A stretch of DNA of 64,000 nucleotides from an uncultured Clostridia bacterium (GTDB taxonomy: Bacteria > Bacillota > Clostridia > Oscillospirales > Ruminococcaceae). Positions 44,336 to 53,178 of the stretch are shown here, piece after piece; positions within the stretch are counted from its first letter, which is position 1, and the number at the start of each line of letters is the position of its first letter. The position numbers were made by a program, and so were the translations under genes. The stretch is taken from assembly GCA_947586185.1 (NCBI GenBank), contig CANPXN010000007.1, positions 19,532 through 83,531 on the forward strand, in the 5' to 3' direction. The notes below the pieces were generated by a model that saw nothing but the letters and a program-made list of their open reading frames with translations, was not told the origin of the DNA and searched no databases.

Positions 44336-45109
44336 ATGAAATATAAACAGGGGAAATATCAGATAATCAGTAAAACAGCAATTGCACGTGATATGTTCAG
44401 CATGGAAATTCTTTGTCCTGAAATTACAGAAATAGCAGCTCCAGGTCAGTTTGTTCATATACTTCCAGCTGGAAAAACATTAAGGCGTCCTATTTCCATA
44501 TGCGATATTGATAAAGTCAAGGGAACTCTCCGAATTGTATTTGCAGTTAAAGGCGACGGAACTGAAATTATAGCTCAGCTTAACAGGGGAGAGCTTATAG
44601 ATATGCTCGCACCGCTTGGAAGGGGATTCAAAACTCCTGAGGATGTTAAAAACGTCGTTCTTATAGGCGGAGGTATTGGAACACCTCCTATGCTTCCTCT
44701 TGCAAAGCTGTATGGCAGCAAGGCTGTTGCAATATCAGGCTTCAGAAGCACAGATATGGTTATTTTACAGAGTGATTTTGAGGCAGCCGGAGCTGAAACC
44801 ATTCTTTGTACGGACGATGGTTCAGCAGGCATAAAAGGCTTTGTAACCGATGTCCTTAAAAATATCATGGCGGAAAGAGGCAATCCGGATATGATCTGTG
44901 CCTGCGGTCCAACTCCTATGCTTAAAGCAGTTTCTGAAATTGCAAATTCAAATAACATCTTTTGTCAGGTATCCCTTGAAGAGAGAATGGGATGCGGCAT
45001 AGGAGCATGTCTTGTATGTGCATGTAAAATAAACAGAAACGATCAGGAACACTTTGCACATGTTTGCCAGGACGGTCCTGTATTCAATTCAAAGGAGGTT
45101 ATCTGGTAA
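44336..45109 (+). CDS. pyrK: Dihydroorotate dehydrogenase B, electron-transfer subunit
   Basis: PyrK carries FAD and a [2Fe-2S] cluster and passes electrons from PyrD to NAD+. It has RRPISICDID (FAD), GGGIGTPPMLPLA (NAD) and the cluster motif GCGIGACLVCAC plus HVCQDGPVF at the C-terminus. The ATG at 44336 follows AAAGGA; the track start at 44321 overlaps this site. The stop overlaps the pyrD ATG by one base (TAATG). Confidence 0.94.
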   Translation: MKYKQGKYQIISKTAIARDMFSMEILCPEITEIAAPGQFVHILPAGKTLRRPISICDIDKVKGTLRIVFAVKGDGTEIIAQLNRGELIDMLAPLGRGFKTPEDVKNVVLIGGGIGTPPMLPLAKLYGSKAVAISGFRSTDMVILQSDFEAAGAETILCTDDGSAGIKGFVTDVLKNIMAERGNPDMICACGPTPMLKAVSEIANSNNIFCQVSLEERMGCGIGACLVCACKINRNDQEHFAHVCQDGPVFNSKEVIW

Positions 45110-46020
45110 TGGCTGATTTGTCTGTAAACATTGCCGGAGTTGAGTTTAAAAATCCGGTTATCCCAGCATCCGGCGTATTCGGATATGGCAGAGAGTATGA
45201 GCAGCTTTTTCCTCTTTCAAAGCTTGGAGGAATTGCTACAAAAGGTACAACTATAACAAAGCGAAATGGAAATCTTCCTCCGAGAATAGCTGAGACTCCA
45301 TCAGGCATGCTTAATTCAGTAGGATTGCAAAACCCTGGAATTGATAAGTTTTTAAGCTATGAACTGCCTAATCTTTTGAAAAAGGACACTGTTATAATAG
45401 CAAATATAGCCGGCTCCACTGCTGGTGAATGCGTTGAAATTGCCCAGAAGCTTGATAAAACAGATGTTCATATGATCGAACTTAATATCTCCTGCCCTAA
45501 TGTTAAGGAGGGCGGTTTAGCATTTGGTGCTACATGCGAGGGAGCAGCAGGGATAACCGCACAAGTCAGAAAGGCTACAAAAAAGCCCCTTATAGTCAAG
45601 CTTTCTCCGAATGTTACAAGTATAACTGAAATTGCAAAATCAGTTGAAGCAGAAGGTGCAGACGCAGTATCGCTGATAAATACCCTTTTAGGAATGAGAA
45701 TTGATATAAATACACGCCGCCCAATTCTTCACAATAATATGGGTGGTCTGTCAGGTCCGGCAGTTTTCCCTGTTGCAGTAAGAATGGTGTGGCAGACAGC
45801 AAATGCTGTAAAGATCCCTGTGATAGGAATGGGAGGAATAAGCACCGGAAAGGATGCCATAGAAATGATGATGGCAGGTGCAAGCGCTGTTCAGGTTGGA
45901 GCCGCAATGTTTACAAATCCATATGCGGCAATTGATATAATCAACGAAATAAACGAATTTCTCGACGACAATAATATTTCATCTGTTAAGGAAATAATCG
46001 GCAGCGTAAAGCCTTGGTAA
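45109..46020 (+). CDS. pyrD: Dihydroorotate dehydrogenase B, catalytic subunit
   Basis: This is the class 1B, NAD-dependent enzyme that oxidises dihydroorotate to orotate and works with PyrK. NPVIPASGVFGYG is near the N-terminus, NISCPNVKEGGLAFG with the catalytic cysteine of 1B enzymes near residue 130, and IGMGGISTGKDAIEM near the FMN phosphate site. The ATG at 45109 has AAAGGAGG upstream; the track's TTG start at 45064 lies inside pyrK. It is the last pyrimidine gene here; pyrB and pyrE are absent. Confidence 0.95.
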   Translation: MADLSVNIAGVEFKNPVIPASGVFGYGREYEQLFPLSKLGGIATKGTTITKRNGNLPPRIAETPSGMLNSVGLQNPGIDKFLSYELPNLLKKDTVIIANIAGSTAGECVEIAQKLDKTDVHMIELNISCPNVKEGGLAFGATCEGAAGITAQVRKATKKPLIVKLSPNVTSITEIAKSVEAEGADAVSLINTLLGMRIDINTRRPILHNNMGGLSGPAVFPVAVRMVWQTANAVKIPVIGMGGISTGKDAIEMMMAGASAVQVGAAMFTNPYAAIDIINEINEFLDDNNISSVKEIIGSVKPW

Positions 46021-46038
46021 AAGGGGAGGGCAACCGTT

Positions 46039-46470
46039 ATGAAAATTATTTCTGTTGATTTTGGAGATGCAAGAACAGGACTTGCTGTTTGCGATAAATC
46101 TGAAATGCTTGCATCTCCAGCAGGCGTTATACATGAAAAAGATTTTGATAAATGTATTCAAAAGACTGCTGATGCCGTCAAAGAGCATAGTGCAGAGCTA
46201 ATAGTTGTTGGATATCCGAAAAATATGAATGGAACACTTGGAGAACGTGCTGAAAAATGTAAACTATTTGCTGATAGACTTAATGAACTGACCGGAATTC
46301 AGGTAGAACTATGGGATGAAAGATGTACTACAGTTTCGGCGCATAATTATTTGAATCAGACAAATACACGTGGGAAAAAGCGTAAAAACATTGTTGATGC
46401 AGTAGCGGCAGTCATAATCCTTGAAAGCTATATGACATACCGCAAAAACAAAAGCGTGAGCAATAATTAA
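46039..46470 (+). CDS. ruvX: Putative pre-16S rRNA nuclease / Holliday junction resolvase (YqgF)
   Basis: The 143-residue RNase H-fold protein starts MKIISVDFGDARTGLAV, with the first catalytic aspartate, and has VVGYPKNMNGTLGERAEKC and LWDERCTTVSAHN with the further acidic residues, and ends with KNIVDAVAAVIILESYM. It acts in 16S rRNA 5'-end maturation. GGGGAGG lies before the ATG. The terminator stem overlaps its stop codon. Confidence 0.93.
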   Translation: MKIISVDFGDARTGLAVCDKSEMLASPAGVIHEKDFDKCIQKTADAVKEHSAELIVVGYPKNMNGTLGERAEKCKLFADRLNELTGIQVELWDERCTTVSAHNYLNQTNTRGKKRKNIVDAVAAVIILESYMTYRKNKSVSNN

Positions 46471-46484
46471 CGCTCACGCTTTTG
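46451..46484. terminator. Bidirectional terminator overlapping the ruvX stop
   Basis: AAAAGCGTGAGC pairs with GCTCACGCTTTT around AATAATTAA. It separates convergent ruvX and the small minus-strand gene. Confidence 0.88.
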
Positions 46485-46486
46485 CC

Positions 46487-46660
46487 TTAGCCCATCATAT
46501 CTGAAAAGCCTTCAACTACGCTTCCAAAAGCCTTAATAGCTTTTCCTGTATTCCTCTTCAAAGACTTTTTCTGTCTTTCAGAGGATTTGGATATAACATA
46601 ACAAACTGTGCCGACAGCTGCTCCGGCAGCCGCACCTTTCATTAACGGTTTAATTTCCAT
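46487..46660 (-). CDS. Small single-pass membrane protein
   Basis: A 57-residue product with one glycine/alanine-rich hydrophobic segment (MKGAAAGAAVGTVCYVI, residues 7-23) followed by a basic SERQKKSLKRN stretch and a short amphipathic helix (AIKAFGSVVEGFSDMM). The ATG at 46660 has GAAAGGA eight bases upstream, which supports real translation; the ATG at 46669 overlaps that site. Similar tiny proteins occur in clostridial genomes, but the function is unknown. Confidence 0.65.
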   Translation of the reverse strand: MEIKPLMKGAAAGAAVGTVCYVISKSSERQKKSLKRNTGKAIKAFGSVVEGFSDMMG

Positions 46661-46732
46661 TTCAATCATCCTTTCAGTTTGACAATAACTTAAACAAAAT
46701 TTACCGTCTTTAAGACGATAAGTTCAATTTTA

Positions 46733-46794
46733 GGTATCAGTGCATCTAATGCTGCACCTTGCTGCGTTTAATGACGAAGCAAGCCCTTATTGAA
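46733..46794 (+). repeat. Repeat copy B (short form of the trmB-leader motif)
   Basis: GGTATCAGTGCATCTAATGCTGCACCTTGCTGCG... ends in TTTAATGACGAAGCAAGCCCTTATTGA. Hairpins GTGCA/TGCAC and CTTGCT/AGCAAG are intact. Compared with copy A it lacks the middle GTATTCAGC hairpin but shares the order GGTATCA, GTGC-hairpin, CACCTTGC, GTTTAATGA, AAGCCCTT, ATTGA. It lies in the 240-base gap before trmL, upstream of the trmL promoter. Confidence 0.65.
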
Positions 46795-46855
46795 TATTAT
46801 CTGTAACATGATCAAAAAAATGCAGTTAAATATATGGCATTTTTCACTGAGGATG

Positions 46856-46884
46856 TTGAATTAAAATCAAATTTTTGTTATAAT
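46856..46884 (+). promoter_or_regulatory. SigA-type promoter of trmL
   Basis: TTGAAT (46856-46861) and TATAAT (46879-46884) with a 17-bp spacer, just before AAAAAGG and the trmL ATG. The transcript would be nearly leaderless apart from the ribosome site. Confidence 0.8.
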
Positions 46885-46900
46885 ATAAAAAGGTGATAAA

Positions 46901-47398
46901 ATGAGCAATTTGAATATTGTACTTGTTGAACCTCAGATTCCGCAAAATACGGGAAATATTGCGCGTACATGCGCAGTAACCGGAGCTAAGCTGCATCTGA
47001 TTAAACCTTTTGGCTTTGAAATTACCGATAAAAAGCTTAAAAGAGCAGGCCTTGATTATTGGAATAAACTGGATATATACTATTACGACAATATTGAAGC
47101 ATTTTTTCAGAAAAATATTGGCAGATGTTTTTTCTTTACAACAAAGGGTAAAAATGTTTACAGTGAAGTTTCTTATCCGGATAATGCCTGTATTGTTTTT
47201 GGGAGAGAGGATAAGGGGCTCGATGAGTCACTACTTTATAACAATAAGGAAAAATGTGTTAGAATACCGATGCGCAACGATTTAAGAAGTCTGAATTTAT
47301 CAAATTCTGTTGCAGTAGCGGTTTATGAAGTCCTTAGACAATGGGATTTTCCTGATTTGTCAAGGGAAGGAAAACTCACAAAATATACTTGGGATTAA
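46901..47398 (+). CDS. trmL: tRNA (cytidine/uridine-34 2'-O)-methyltransferase
   Basis: TrmL is the small SPOUT methyltransferase that modifies the wobble base of tRNA-Leu species. NIVLVEPQIPQNTGNIARTCAVTGAKLHLI (residues 4-33) and the knot region CIVFGREDKGLDE and RIPMRNDLRSLNLSNSVAVAVYE are characteristic. The length (165) is normal. degV follows on the same strand after 14 bases. Confidence 0.94.
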   Translation: MSNLNIVLVEPQIPQNTGNIARTCAVTGAKLHLIKPFGFEITDKKLKRAGLDYWNKLDIYYYDNIEAFFQKNIGRCFFFTTKGKNVYSEVSYPDNACIVFGREDKGLDESLLYNNKEKCVRIPMRNDLRSLNLSNSVAVAVYEVLRQWDFPDLSREGKLTKYTWD

Positions 47399-47412
47399 GG
47401 AGTTTTAGAATT

Positions 47413-48279
47413 ATGATGCAGAAAATAAAAATACTTACGGATTCTACCTGTGATATTTCAGCCGAGGATGAGAAGAAGCTTGGGATAAGAATAATGTGTT
47501 TTCCTGTAACTGTTGACGGCATTGGTTACAGGGAACGAATTGATTTTACAAACGAAGAATTTTATCAGATGATGGATAATGCAAAAGAAATGCCAACCAC
47601 TTCTCAGCTCACAGCTATGGAAATTCTGGATATTTATAAAGAACTTTTTGAAGAAGGCTGGACGGATGTTATATATGTTACTATTAGCTCTACAGGTTCC
47701 GGCACCTATCACAATGCTGTTCGTGCAAAGGAAGAATTCGTAAAAAAGCATGGTGAAAAAATGCGCATCCATGTTGTTGATTCCAAAAATTATACCGGCG
47801 TATATGGATATCCGGTTATGCAGGCGGCTTTAAAGGCTCAAAAATGCACAAATATTGATGATATACTTGATTACCTTAATGAATGGTTTAATTGTGCAGA
47901 GGTTCATTTTGTTCCGCTTACACTCAAGTATTGCAAGCGCTCCGGAAGACTTTCCTCCGCTGCTGCATTTGCCGGCGAGTTGCTCGGGCTGCGTCCGATC
48001 ATAAAGATCGCTGGGGGAGTTTCAGAAGTTACGGGAAAGATCAGAGGCGAAAAGAATATCATTTCTAAGATGCTTTCAGAAGTGGAAAAATCTATGACTC
48101 CTCAAACACCGTATGTCATAATAAAAGGAAGCAGTGATGTTCTTCCGAAAGCTCTCGAAAAGGAAATGACTAAAAAGTTCGGTTATCCTCCTGAATGTAC
48201 AATTCAGATAGGTGCAGCCGTTGCTTGTAATGCTGGTCACAATGTGGTCGGCGTTGTTATCAGAGGACCACAAAGGTAA
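47413..48279 (+). CDS. DegV family fatty-acid-binding protein
   Basis: DegV (FakB-type) proteins bind a fatty acid and present it to the kinase FakA. ILTDSTCDIS at the N-terminus, MPTTSQLT near residue 60, the STGSGTYHNA loop near 100 and RSGRLSSAAAFAGELLGLRPII near 180 are family motifs. ATG at 47413 and 47416 are both possible; AAGGAG lies about 10 bases upstream. The track start at 47389 overlaps trmL. Confidence 0.92.
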   Translation: MMQKIKILTDSTCDISAEDEKKLGIRIMCFPVTVDGIGYRERIDFTNEEFYQMMDNAKEMPTTSQLTAMEILDIYKELFEEGWTDVIYVTISSTGSGTYHNAVRAKEEFVKKHGEKMRIHVVDSKNYTGVYGYPVMQAALKAQKCTNIDDILDYLNEWFNCAEVHFVPLTLKYCKRSGRLSSAAAFAGELLGLRPIIKIAGGVSEVTGKIRGEKNIISKMLSEVEKSMTPQTPYVIIKGSSDVLPKALEKEMTKKFGYPPECTIQIGAAVACNAGHNVVGVVIRGPQR

Positions 48280-48305
48280 AATTTTTATATACTGTAAAAA
48301 AATAC

Positions 48306-48334
48306 TTGCAAAATGCACTAAAATAGTGTAAAAT
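48306..48334 (+). promoter_or_regulatory. SigA-type promoter of the glycolytic operon
   Basis: TTGCAA (48306-48311) and TAAAAT (48329-48334), 17-bp spacer, 66 bp before pgk. Confidence 0.8.
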
Positions 48335-48399
48335 ATAGAGGATGGTTGTTAAAATAATAACAGCCTTGATCATGTATTAAATGAAAGGATGTTTATTAA

Positions 48400-49620
48400 A
48401 TGGCAGGATTAAACAAGGTTTCAGTTGATGACATTAATGTTAAGGGTAAAAAGGTTCTCGTAAGAGTTGACTTTAATGTTCCGCTTAAAGACGGAGTTAT
48501 CACAAATGATAACAGAATTCAGGCAGCTCTTCCAACTATCAAGAAACTCGTTGCCGATGGCGGTAAGGTTGTGCTTTGCTCACATTTAGGAAAGCCTAAG
48601 AATGGCCCAGAGGATAAGTTTTCACTTGCTCCAGCCGCTGAAAGACTTGCACAGCTCGTTGACACAAATGTAAAATTTGCTAAGGACGATGTAGTTGTAG
48701 GCGAAAATGCCAAGAAGGCAGTTGCTGAAATGAAGGACGGCGAAATCGTAGTTCTTGAAAATACAAGATTCAGAGGCGCTGAAGAAACAAAGAACGGTGA
48801 AGCTTTTGCTAAGGAGCTTGCTGATCTGGTTGATAATGAAGTATTTGTTATGGATGCTTTCGGTTCAGCACACAGAGCTCATGCTTCAACAGCTGGTGTA
48901 ACAAAGTTTGTTAAGGAAACAGCAGTTGGCTATCTCATGCAGAAGGAAATTCAGTATCTTGGAAATGCTGTAGAGGTTCCTGTCAGACCATTTGTTGCTA
49001 TTCTTGGCGGCGCTAAGGTTGCAGATAAGCTCAATGTTATTTCAAACCTTCTTGAAAAGTGTGATACACTCATTATCGGCGGCGGTATGGCATACACATT
49101 CTTAAAGGCTCAGGGTGGCGAAATCGGTACTTCCCTTGTAGACCTTGAAAAGCTTGACTACTGCAAAGAAATGCTTGCAAAGGCTGAAAAGCTCGGCAAG
49201 AAGATTCTTCTTCCAGTTGACGCTTCAGTTGCAGCTTCATTCCCTGATCCAATTGACGCTGAAATTTCTATCGAAAACTGTGACGCTGATAAGATTCCTG
49301 CTGATAAAATGGGTCTTGACATAGGTACAAAAACACAGGAAATCTTTGCTGATGCTGTTAAATCTGCAAAGACAGTTGTATGGAATGGTCCTATGGGCGT
49401 ATTTGAAAATCCTGTTCTTGCTAAGGGAACAATTGCAGTTGCAAAGGCACTTGCAGAAACAGATGCTACAACAATTATCGGCGGCGGAGATTCAGCAGCA
49501 GCTGTTATGCAGCTTGGATTTGCAGATAAAATGAGTCATATTTCAACAGGCGGCGGTGCTTCTCTTGAATATCTCGAGGGTAAGGTGCTTCCAGGCGTTG
49601 ATGTAATTGCAGAAAAGTAA
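48400..49620 (+). CDS. pgk: Phosphoglycerate kinase
   Basis: Pgk makes ATP and 3-phosphoglycerate from 1,3-bisphosphoglycerate. [16 protein letters not shown] (residues 17-32), the hinge region, the [14 protein letters not shown] segment near 200 and the nucleotide loop [11 protein letters not shown] near residue 365 are present. The length of 406 is normal. GAAAGGA precedes the ATG. A hairpin follows and tpiA is next. Confidence 0.97.
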   Translation: MAGLNKVSVDDINVKGKKVLVRVDFNVPLKDGVITNDNRIQAALPTIKKLVADGGKVVLCSHLGKPKNGPEDKFSLAPAAERLAQLVDTNVKFAKDDVVVGENAKKAVAEMKDGEIVVLENTRFRGAEETKNGEAFAKELADLVDNEVFVMDAFGSAHRAHASTAGVTKFVKETAVGYLMQKEIQYLGNAVEVPVRPFVAILGGAKVADKLNVISNLLEKCDTLIIGGGMAYTFLKAQGGEIGTSLVDLEKLDYCKEMLAKAEKLGKKILLPVDASVAASFPDPIDAEISIENCDADKIPADKMGLDIGTKTQEIFADAVKSAKTVVWNGPMGVFENPVLAKGTIAVAKALAETDATTIIGGGDSAAAVMQLGFADKMSHISTGGGASLEYLEGKVLPGVDVIAEK

Positions 49621-49625
49621 TTTTT

Positions 49626-49655
49626 AACAGAGAACAGGGGAAACCTTGTTCTCTT
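49626..49655 (+). other. Hairpin between pgk and tpiA
   Basis: AGAGAACA pairs with TGTTCTCT around GGGGAAACCT, with no long T-run after it. It may stabilise the pgk mRNA or reduce read-through into tpiA. Confidence 0.5.
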
Positions 49656-49692
49656 AGCTTAATTAAAGTAAATTTTTAAAGGAGTATATGTA

Positions 49693-50469
49693 ATGAATAA
49701 ATCAGTAAGAAAGGCAATAATTGCCGGTAACTGGAAAATGAATAAAGCACGTCCTGAAGCTAAGGAGCTTCTTGAAGCAATCAAGCCTCTTGTTGCAAAT
49801 GCAGAAGGCAAAGTCGAAGTAATCGCATGCGTACCTTTCACTAACCTTGAAACTGCGATCAGCGTAACTGATGGATCAAACGTAAAGATCGGTGCAGAAA
49901 ACGTACATTTTGAAAAGAGCGGAGCATTTACAGGTGAAATTTCAGCTGATATGCTCGTTGAGCTTGGCGTTGAGTATGTAGTTATCGGACATTCTGAAAG
50001 AAGACAGTATTTCGGTGAAACAGATGAAACTGTAAATAAGAGAACTAAGGCTGCTCTTGCTGCCGGATTAAAGCCTATCGTATGCGTAGGTGAGCTTCTT
50101 TGGGAACGTGAATGCAATATTACTGAAGAAGTAATTGCACGTCAGATAAAGCTTGACCTCTTTGATGTATCAAAGGAAGATGTTAAGAAAACTGTCATTG
50201 CATACGAGCCTGTATGGGCTATCGGCACCGGAAAAACAGCTACAGCTGATCAGGCCGAAGAGGTATGCGGATTTATCCGTTCAACACTTGCTAAGATTTA
50301 TGACCAGGCTACAGCCGACGCTGTTACAATTCAGTATGGCGGTTCAATGAATGCCGGAAATGCAGCTGAGCTTCTTTCAAAGCCAAATGTAGATGGCGGA
50401 CTTATAGGCGGCGCATCACTCAAGGCTGCTGATTTCAATACAATTGTACAGGCTGCTGTTGAAGGCTGA
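49693..50469 (+). CDS. tpiA: Triose-phosphate isomerase
   Basis: TpiA interconverts dihydroxyacetone phosphate and glyceraldehyde 3-phosphate. It has AGNWKMNK near the N-terminus, the catalytic histidine in VVIGHSERRQYFGE near residue 98, the catalytic glutamate in AYEPVWAIGTGKTA near 172 and GGSMNAGNAAELL near 218. Length 258 is slightly above the usual 250. It lies in the pgk-tpiA-gpmI order common in Firmicutes. Confidence 0.97.
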   Translation: MNKSVRKAIIAGNWKMNKARPEAKELLEAIKPLVANAEGKVEVIACVPFTNLETAISVTDGSNVKIGAENVHFEKSGAFTGEISADMLVELGVEYVVIGHSERRQYFGETDETVNKRTKAALAAGLKPIVCVGELLWERECNITEEVIARQIKLDLFDVSKEDVKKTVIAYEPVWAIGTGKTATADQAEEVCGFIRSTLAKIYDQATADAVTIQYGGSMNAGNAAELLSKPNVDGGLIGGASLKAADFNTIVQAAVEG

Positions 50470-50500
50470 TTAAAATAATTCTTATTGAAAGGTTAATCAT

Positions 50501-52012
50501 ATGAGTAAAAAACCAGTTGCACTTATAATAATGGATGGTTTCGGATATAATCCAAGCGATTACGGCAATGCAATTACTGCCGCAAATACGCCTAACCTGA
50601 CAAGATATTTGAAAGAATGCCCTAATACTAAAATTGGGGCAAGCGGTATGGATGTAGGTCTTCCTGACGGACAGATGGGAAATTCTGAGGTAGGTCATAC
50701 AAATATTGGTGCCGGAAGAATTGTTTATCAGGAGCTTACAAGGATAACTAAGTCCATCAACGAAGGTAAGATTCTTGAAAATGAGGCAATTATTGATGCT
50801 GTAAATAATTGTAAAGAAAATAATTCGTCACTGCATTTTATGGGCCTTCTTTCAAGTGGTGGTGTTCATAGCCACAATACACATCTTTATGGACTGCTTG
50901 ATATGGCTAAGAAAATGGGACTTGAAAATGTTTATGTCCACTGTTTTATGGATGGACGTGATGTTCCGCCTTCAAGCGGCAAAGAATTTATTGAAGAGCT
51001 TGAAGCTAAAATGAAAGAAATTGGCATAGGAAAAATTGCAACAATTAGCGGACGTTATTATGCTATGGACAGAGATAACCGCTGGGATAGAGTCGAAAAG
51101 GCATATAACGCAATGGCTAAGGGCATTGGTGAATATGTTTCAAATCCTGTCACTGCAATGGAAAAATCCTATGCAGCTGACGTTACTGATGAGTTTGTTG
51201 TTCCTGTTGTATGCGACAAGAACGGTATGATTAAGTCAGGCGACAGTATTGTGTTCTTCAATTTCCGTCCTGACCGTGCAAGAGAAATTACAAGAACTTT
51301 TGTTGATGACGCATTTACAGGCTTTGACCGTGAAAAGCTGAATGTAAAATTTGTCTGCATGACTCAATACGATGCTACTATGCCTAATGTTGATGTAGCA
51401 TTTAAGCCTCAGTCACTTATCAATACTTTTGGTGAATATATAAGTAAAAAAGGACTTTCACAGCTCAGAATTGCTGAAACTGAAAAGTATGCACATGTTA
51501 CATTCTTCTTTAACGGAGGCGTTGAAGCACCATATGAGAATGAGGACAGAGCGCTTATTAAATCACCAGCCGTAGCAACCTATGATTTGCAGCCGGAAAT
51601 GAGCGCACCTGAGGTTTGCAGCGAAGTTGTAAAGAGAATCGAATCAGATAAATATGACGTTGTAATTCTCAATTATGCTAACTGTGATATGGTTGGACAT
51701 ACAGGAGTTTTTGACGCTGCTAAAGCAGCTGTTGAAGCTGTAGATGAGTGTGTAGGTAAAACCGTTGATGCAATACTTGCAAAGGGCGGTGTGGCGCTTA
51801 TTACAGCTGACCATGGAAATGCAGATAAGATGTATGAAGAGGACGGTTCTCCGTTTACAGCTCATACAACAAATCCTGTTCCATTTATTGTAGTAGGTAA
51901 AGATTGTGAGCTTCGTGAAGAAGGCGTTCTTGCAGATATTGCACCAACTATGCTTAAACTTTTAGGACTTGAACAGCCAGTTGAGATGACCGGTTCTTCT
52001 ATAATAAAATAA
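50501..52012 (+). CDS. gpmI: 2,3-bisphosphoglycerate-independent phosphoglycerate mutase
   Basis: GpmI converts 3- to 2-phosphoglycerate with two manganese ions. The metal/serine motif DGFGYNPSDYGNAI lies at the N-terminus, the catalytic serine in MGNSEVGHTNIGAGR near residue 64, SRWDR-like DNRWDRVEKAY near 190, and ALITADHGNADKM near 445. At 503 residues it has the normal length. AAAGG precedes the ATG. Confidence 0.96.
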   Translation: MSKKPVALIIMDGFGYNPSDYGNAITAANTPNLTRYLKECPNTKIGASGMDVGLPDGQMGNSEVGHTNIGAGRIVYQELTRITKSINEGKILENEAIIDAVNNCKENNSSLHFMGLLSSGGVHSHNTHLYGLLDMAKKMGLENVYVHCFMDGRDVPPSSGKEFIEELEAKMKEIGIGKIATISGRYYAMDRDNRWDRVEKAYNAMAKGIGEYVSNPVTAMEKSYAADVTDEFVVPVVCDKNGMIKSGDSIVFFNFRPDRAREITRTFVDDAFTGFDREKLNVKFVCMTQYDATMPNVDVAFKPQSLINTFGEYISKKGLSQLRIAETEKYAHVTFFFNGGVEAPYENEDRALIKSPAVATYDLQPEMSAPEVCSEVVKRIESDKYDVVILNYANCDMVGHTGVFDAAKAAVEAVDECVGKTVDAILAKGGVALITADHGNADKMYEEDGSPFTAHTTNPVPFIVVGKDCELREEGVLADIAPTMLKLLGLEQPVEMTGSSIIK

Positions 52013-52024
52013 TTAAGTATGTAA

Positions 52025-52080
52025 CCGACGCACGCTGATTAAGCCAGCTTATCAGCGCTTGCTCCGATTTTAATGATAAT
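52025..52080 (+). repeat. Repeat copy C (degenerate)
   Basis: A hairpin (CGCTGATTAAG / CTTATCAGCG) is followed by CTTGC, a short spacer and TTTTAATGA, in the same order as copies A and B, but the final AAGCCCTTATTGA is missing. It lies immediately after gpmI and before its terminator. Confidence 0.4.
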
Positions 52081-52081
52081 T

Positions 52082-52116
52082 AGCCTCCTATGGCATTGTA
52101 GCCATAGGAGGCTTTA
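52082..52116. terminator. Rho-independent terminator after gpmI
   Basis: AGCCTCCTATGGC pairs with GCCATAGGAGGCT around ATTGTA, followed by TT. It separates convergent gpmI and the S1-domain gene. Confidence 0.85.
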
Positions 52117-52127
52117 AACATATTTCT

Positions 52128-53048
52128 TTAGAAAAAGGAATCAATTATTTTATTTGATGAATCAGGTGTATATCTCCAGTATGAGATGTGATTATCATTA
52201 ACAAAATACTTTATTGGATTATGTTTATATTCTGCATTAAATACATCTACAATTATAAGCTTGACTTTCATTTTATCCGGTATAATTGACTTTATGTAAA
52301 CACTTGCATGCTGACCTATGTGTGTATCCTTTCTTGGTTCAGCAAGTCCTGCAAGATTGGGCGACAGCTCTATAAAAATGCCATAATCTTCAATAGATCT
52401 TACTACTCCGGAAACTGTTTCTCCAACGTTAAACATCTCCGCATTTTCTTCCCATGTGCCTAAAAGCTCTTTGTGCGAAAGTAATATTTTATCATTTTCT
52501 ATACCTTTAACAATAACTTTAATGTCCTGACCTGTATAAAACCTGTCTGATGGGTGAGAAATTCTTGAAACTGATATAGTATCAATTGGAATGAGAGACG
52601 GTATTCCGCAGCCAATATCTACAAAGCATCCGAATTGTTCAAGATGTGTTACTTTGGCTGGAATAATATCTCCAGGCTTAAAATTTATAATGTAATTATT
52701 ATAACATTCTTCCTGTACAGCTCTTCTGGATAAAATTGCTTCATTATTACCGTATTTATCTTTTCTTATTGAAAGTACTTTAAAACATACCGGCTTATTA
52801 ACCTTTGATATAAGAGCTATATCTCTTGTTGCTCCGCTGTCAATACCGACAGCACCTTCAACTCTTGGTATTATTCCTTTCATACATGGAAGATCTACAA
52901 TCAAATTGTGTTCATTATCACATACAGAAACACGAGCCTCAAGAATTGCTCCGCTGCTCAAAGCCTCCTGCATTGCATATTCAGAGCTGATAGCTTTTTC
53001 ATTTTCAGGTGAATTCATAATACAGCCCTCAGGTAGATACTTTTTCAT
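52128..53048 (-). CDS. S1 RNA-binding domain protein
   Basis: A 306-residue cytoplasmic protein with at least two S1 domains: GDIIPAKVTHLEQFGCFVDIG (about residues 118-190) and GETVSGVVRSIEDYGIFIEL (about 205-270), preceded by a divergent S1-like region at residues 30-100. It resembles the ribosomal protein S1-like proteins found in clostridia and may modulate mRNA binding to ribosomes. It is shorter than full-length S1. AAGGA lies just before the ATG. The neighbouring minus-strand hypothetical is separated by 130 bases of hairpin-rich sequence. Confidence 0.85.
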   Translation of the reverse strand: MKKYLPEGCIMNSPENEKAISSEYAMQEALSSGAILEARVSVCDNEHNLIVDLPCMKGIIPRVEGAVGIDSGATRDIALISKVNKPVCFKVLSIRKDKYGNNEAILSRRAVQEECYNNYIINFKPGDIIPAKVTHLEQFGCFVDIGCGIPSLIPIDTISVSRISHPSDRFYTGQDIKVIVKGIENDKILLSHKELLGTWEENAEMFNVGETVSGVVRSIEDYGIFIELSPNLAGLAEPRKDTHIGQHASVYIKSIIPDKMKVKLIIVDVFNAEYKHNPIKYFVNDNHISYWRYTPDSSNKIIDSFF

Positions 53049-53178
53049 AAATTCCTTGCCTTTCCGATTCGTCTGAATCTGTTTTGTAACTTATACCGGC
53101 TCCATATAGATCGGTATTGCTCAGCAGTAATGCCTCTGTAAATACTATGAGGGCATGAGTTTATTTATGCAAGGCCGC

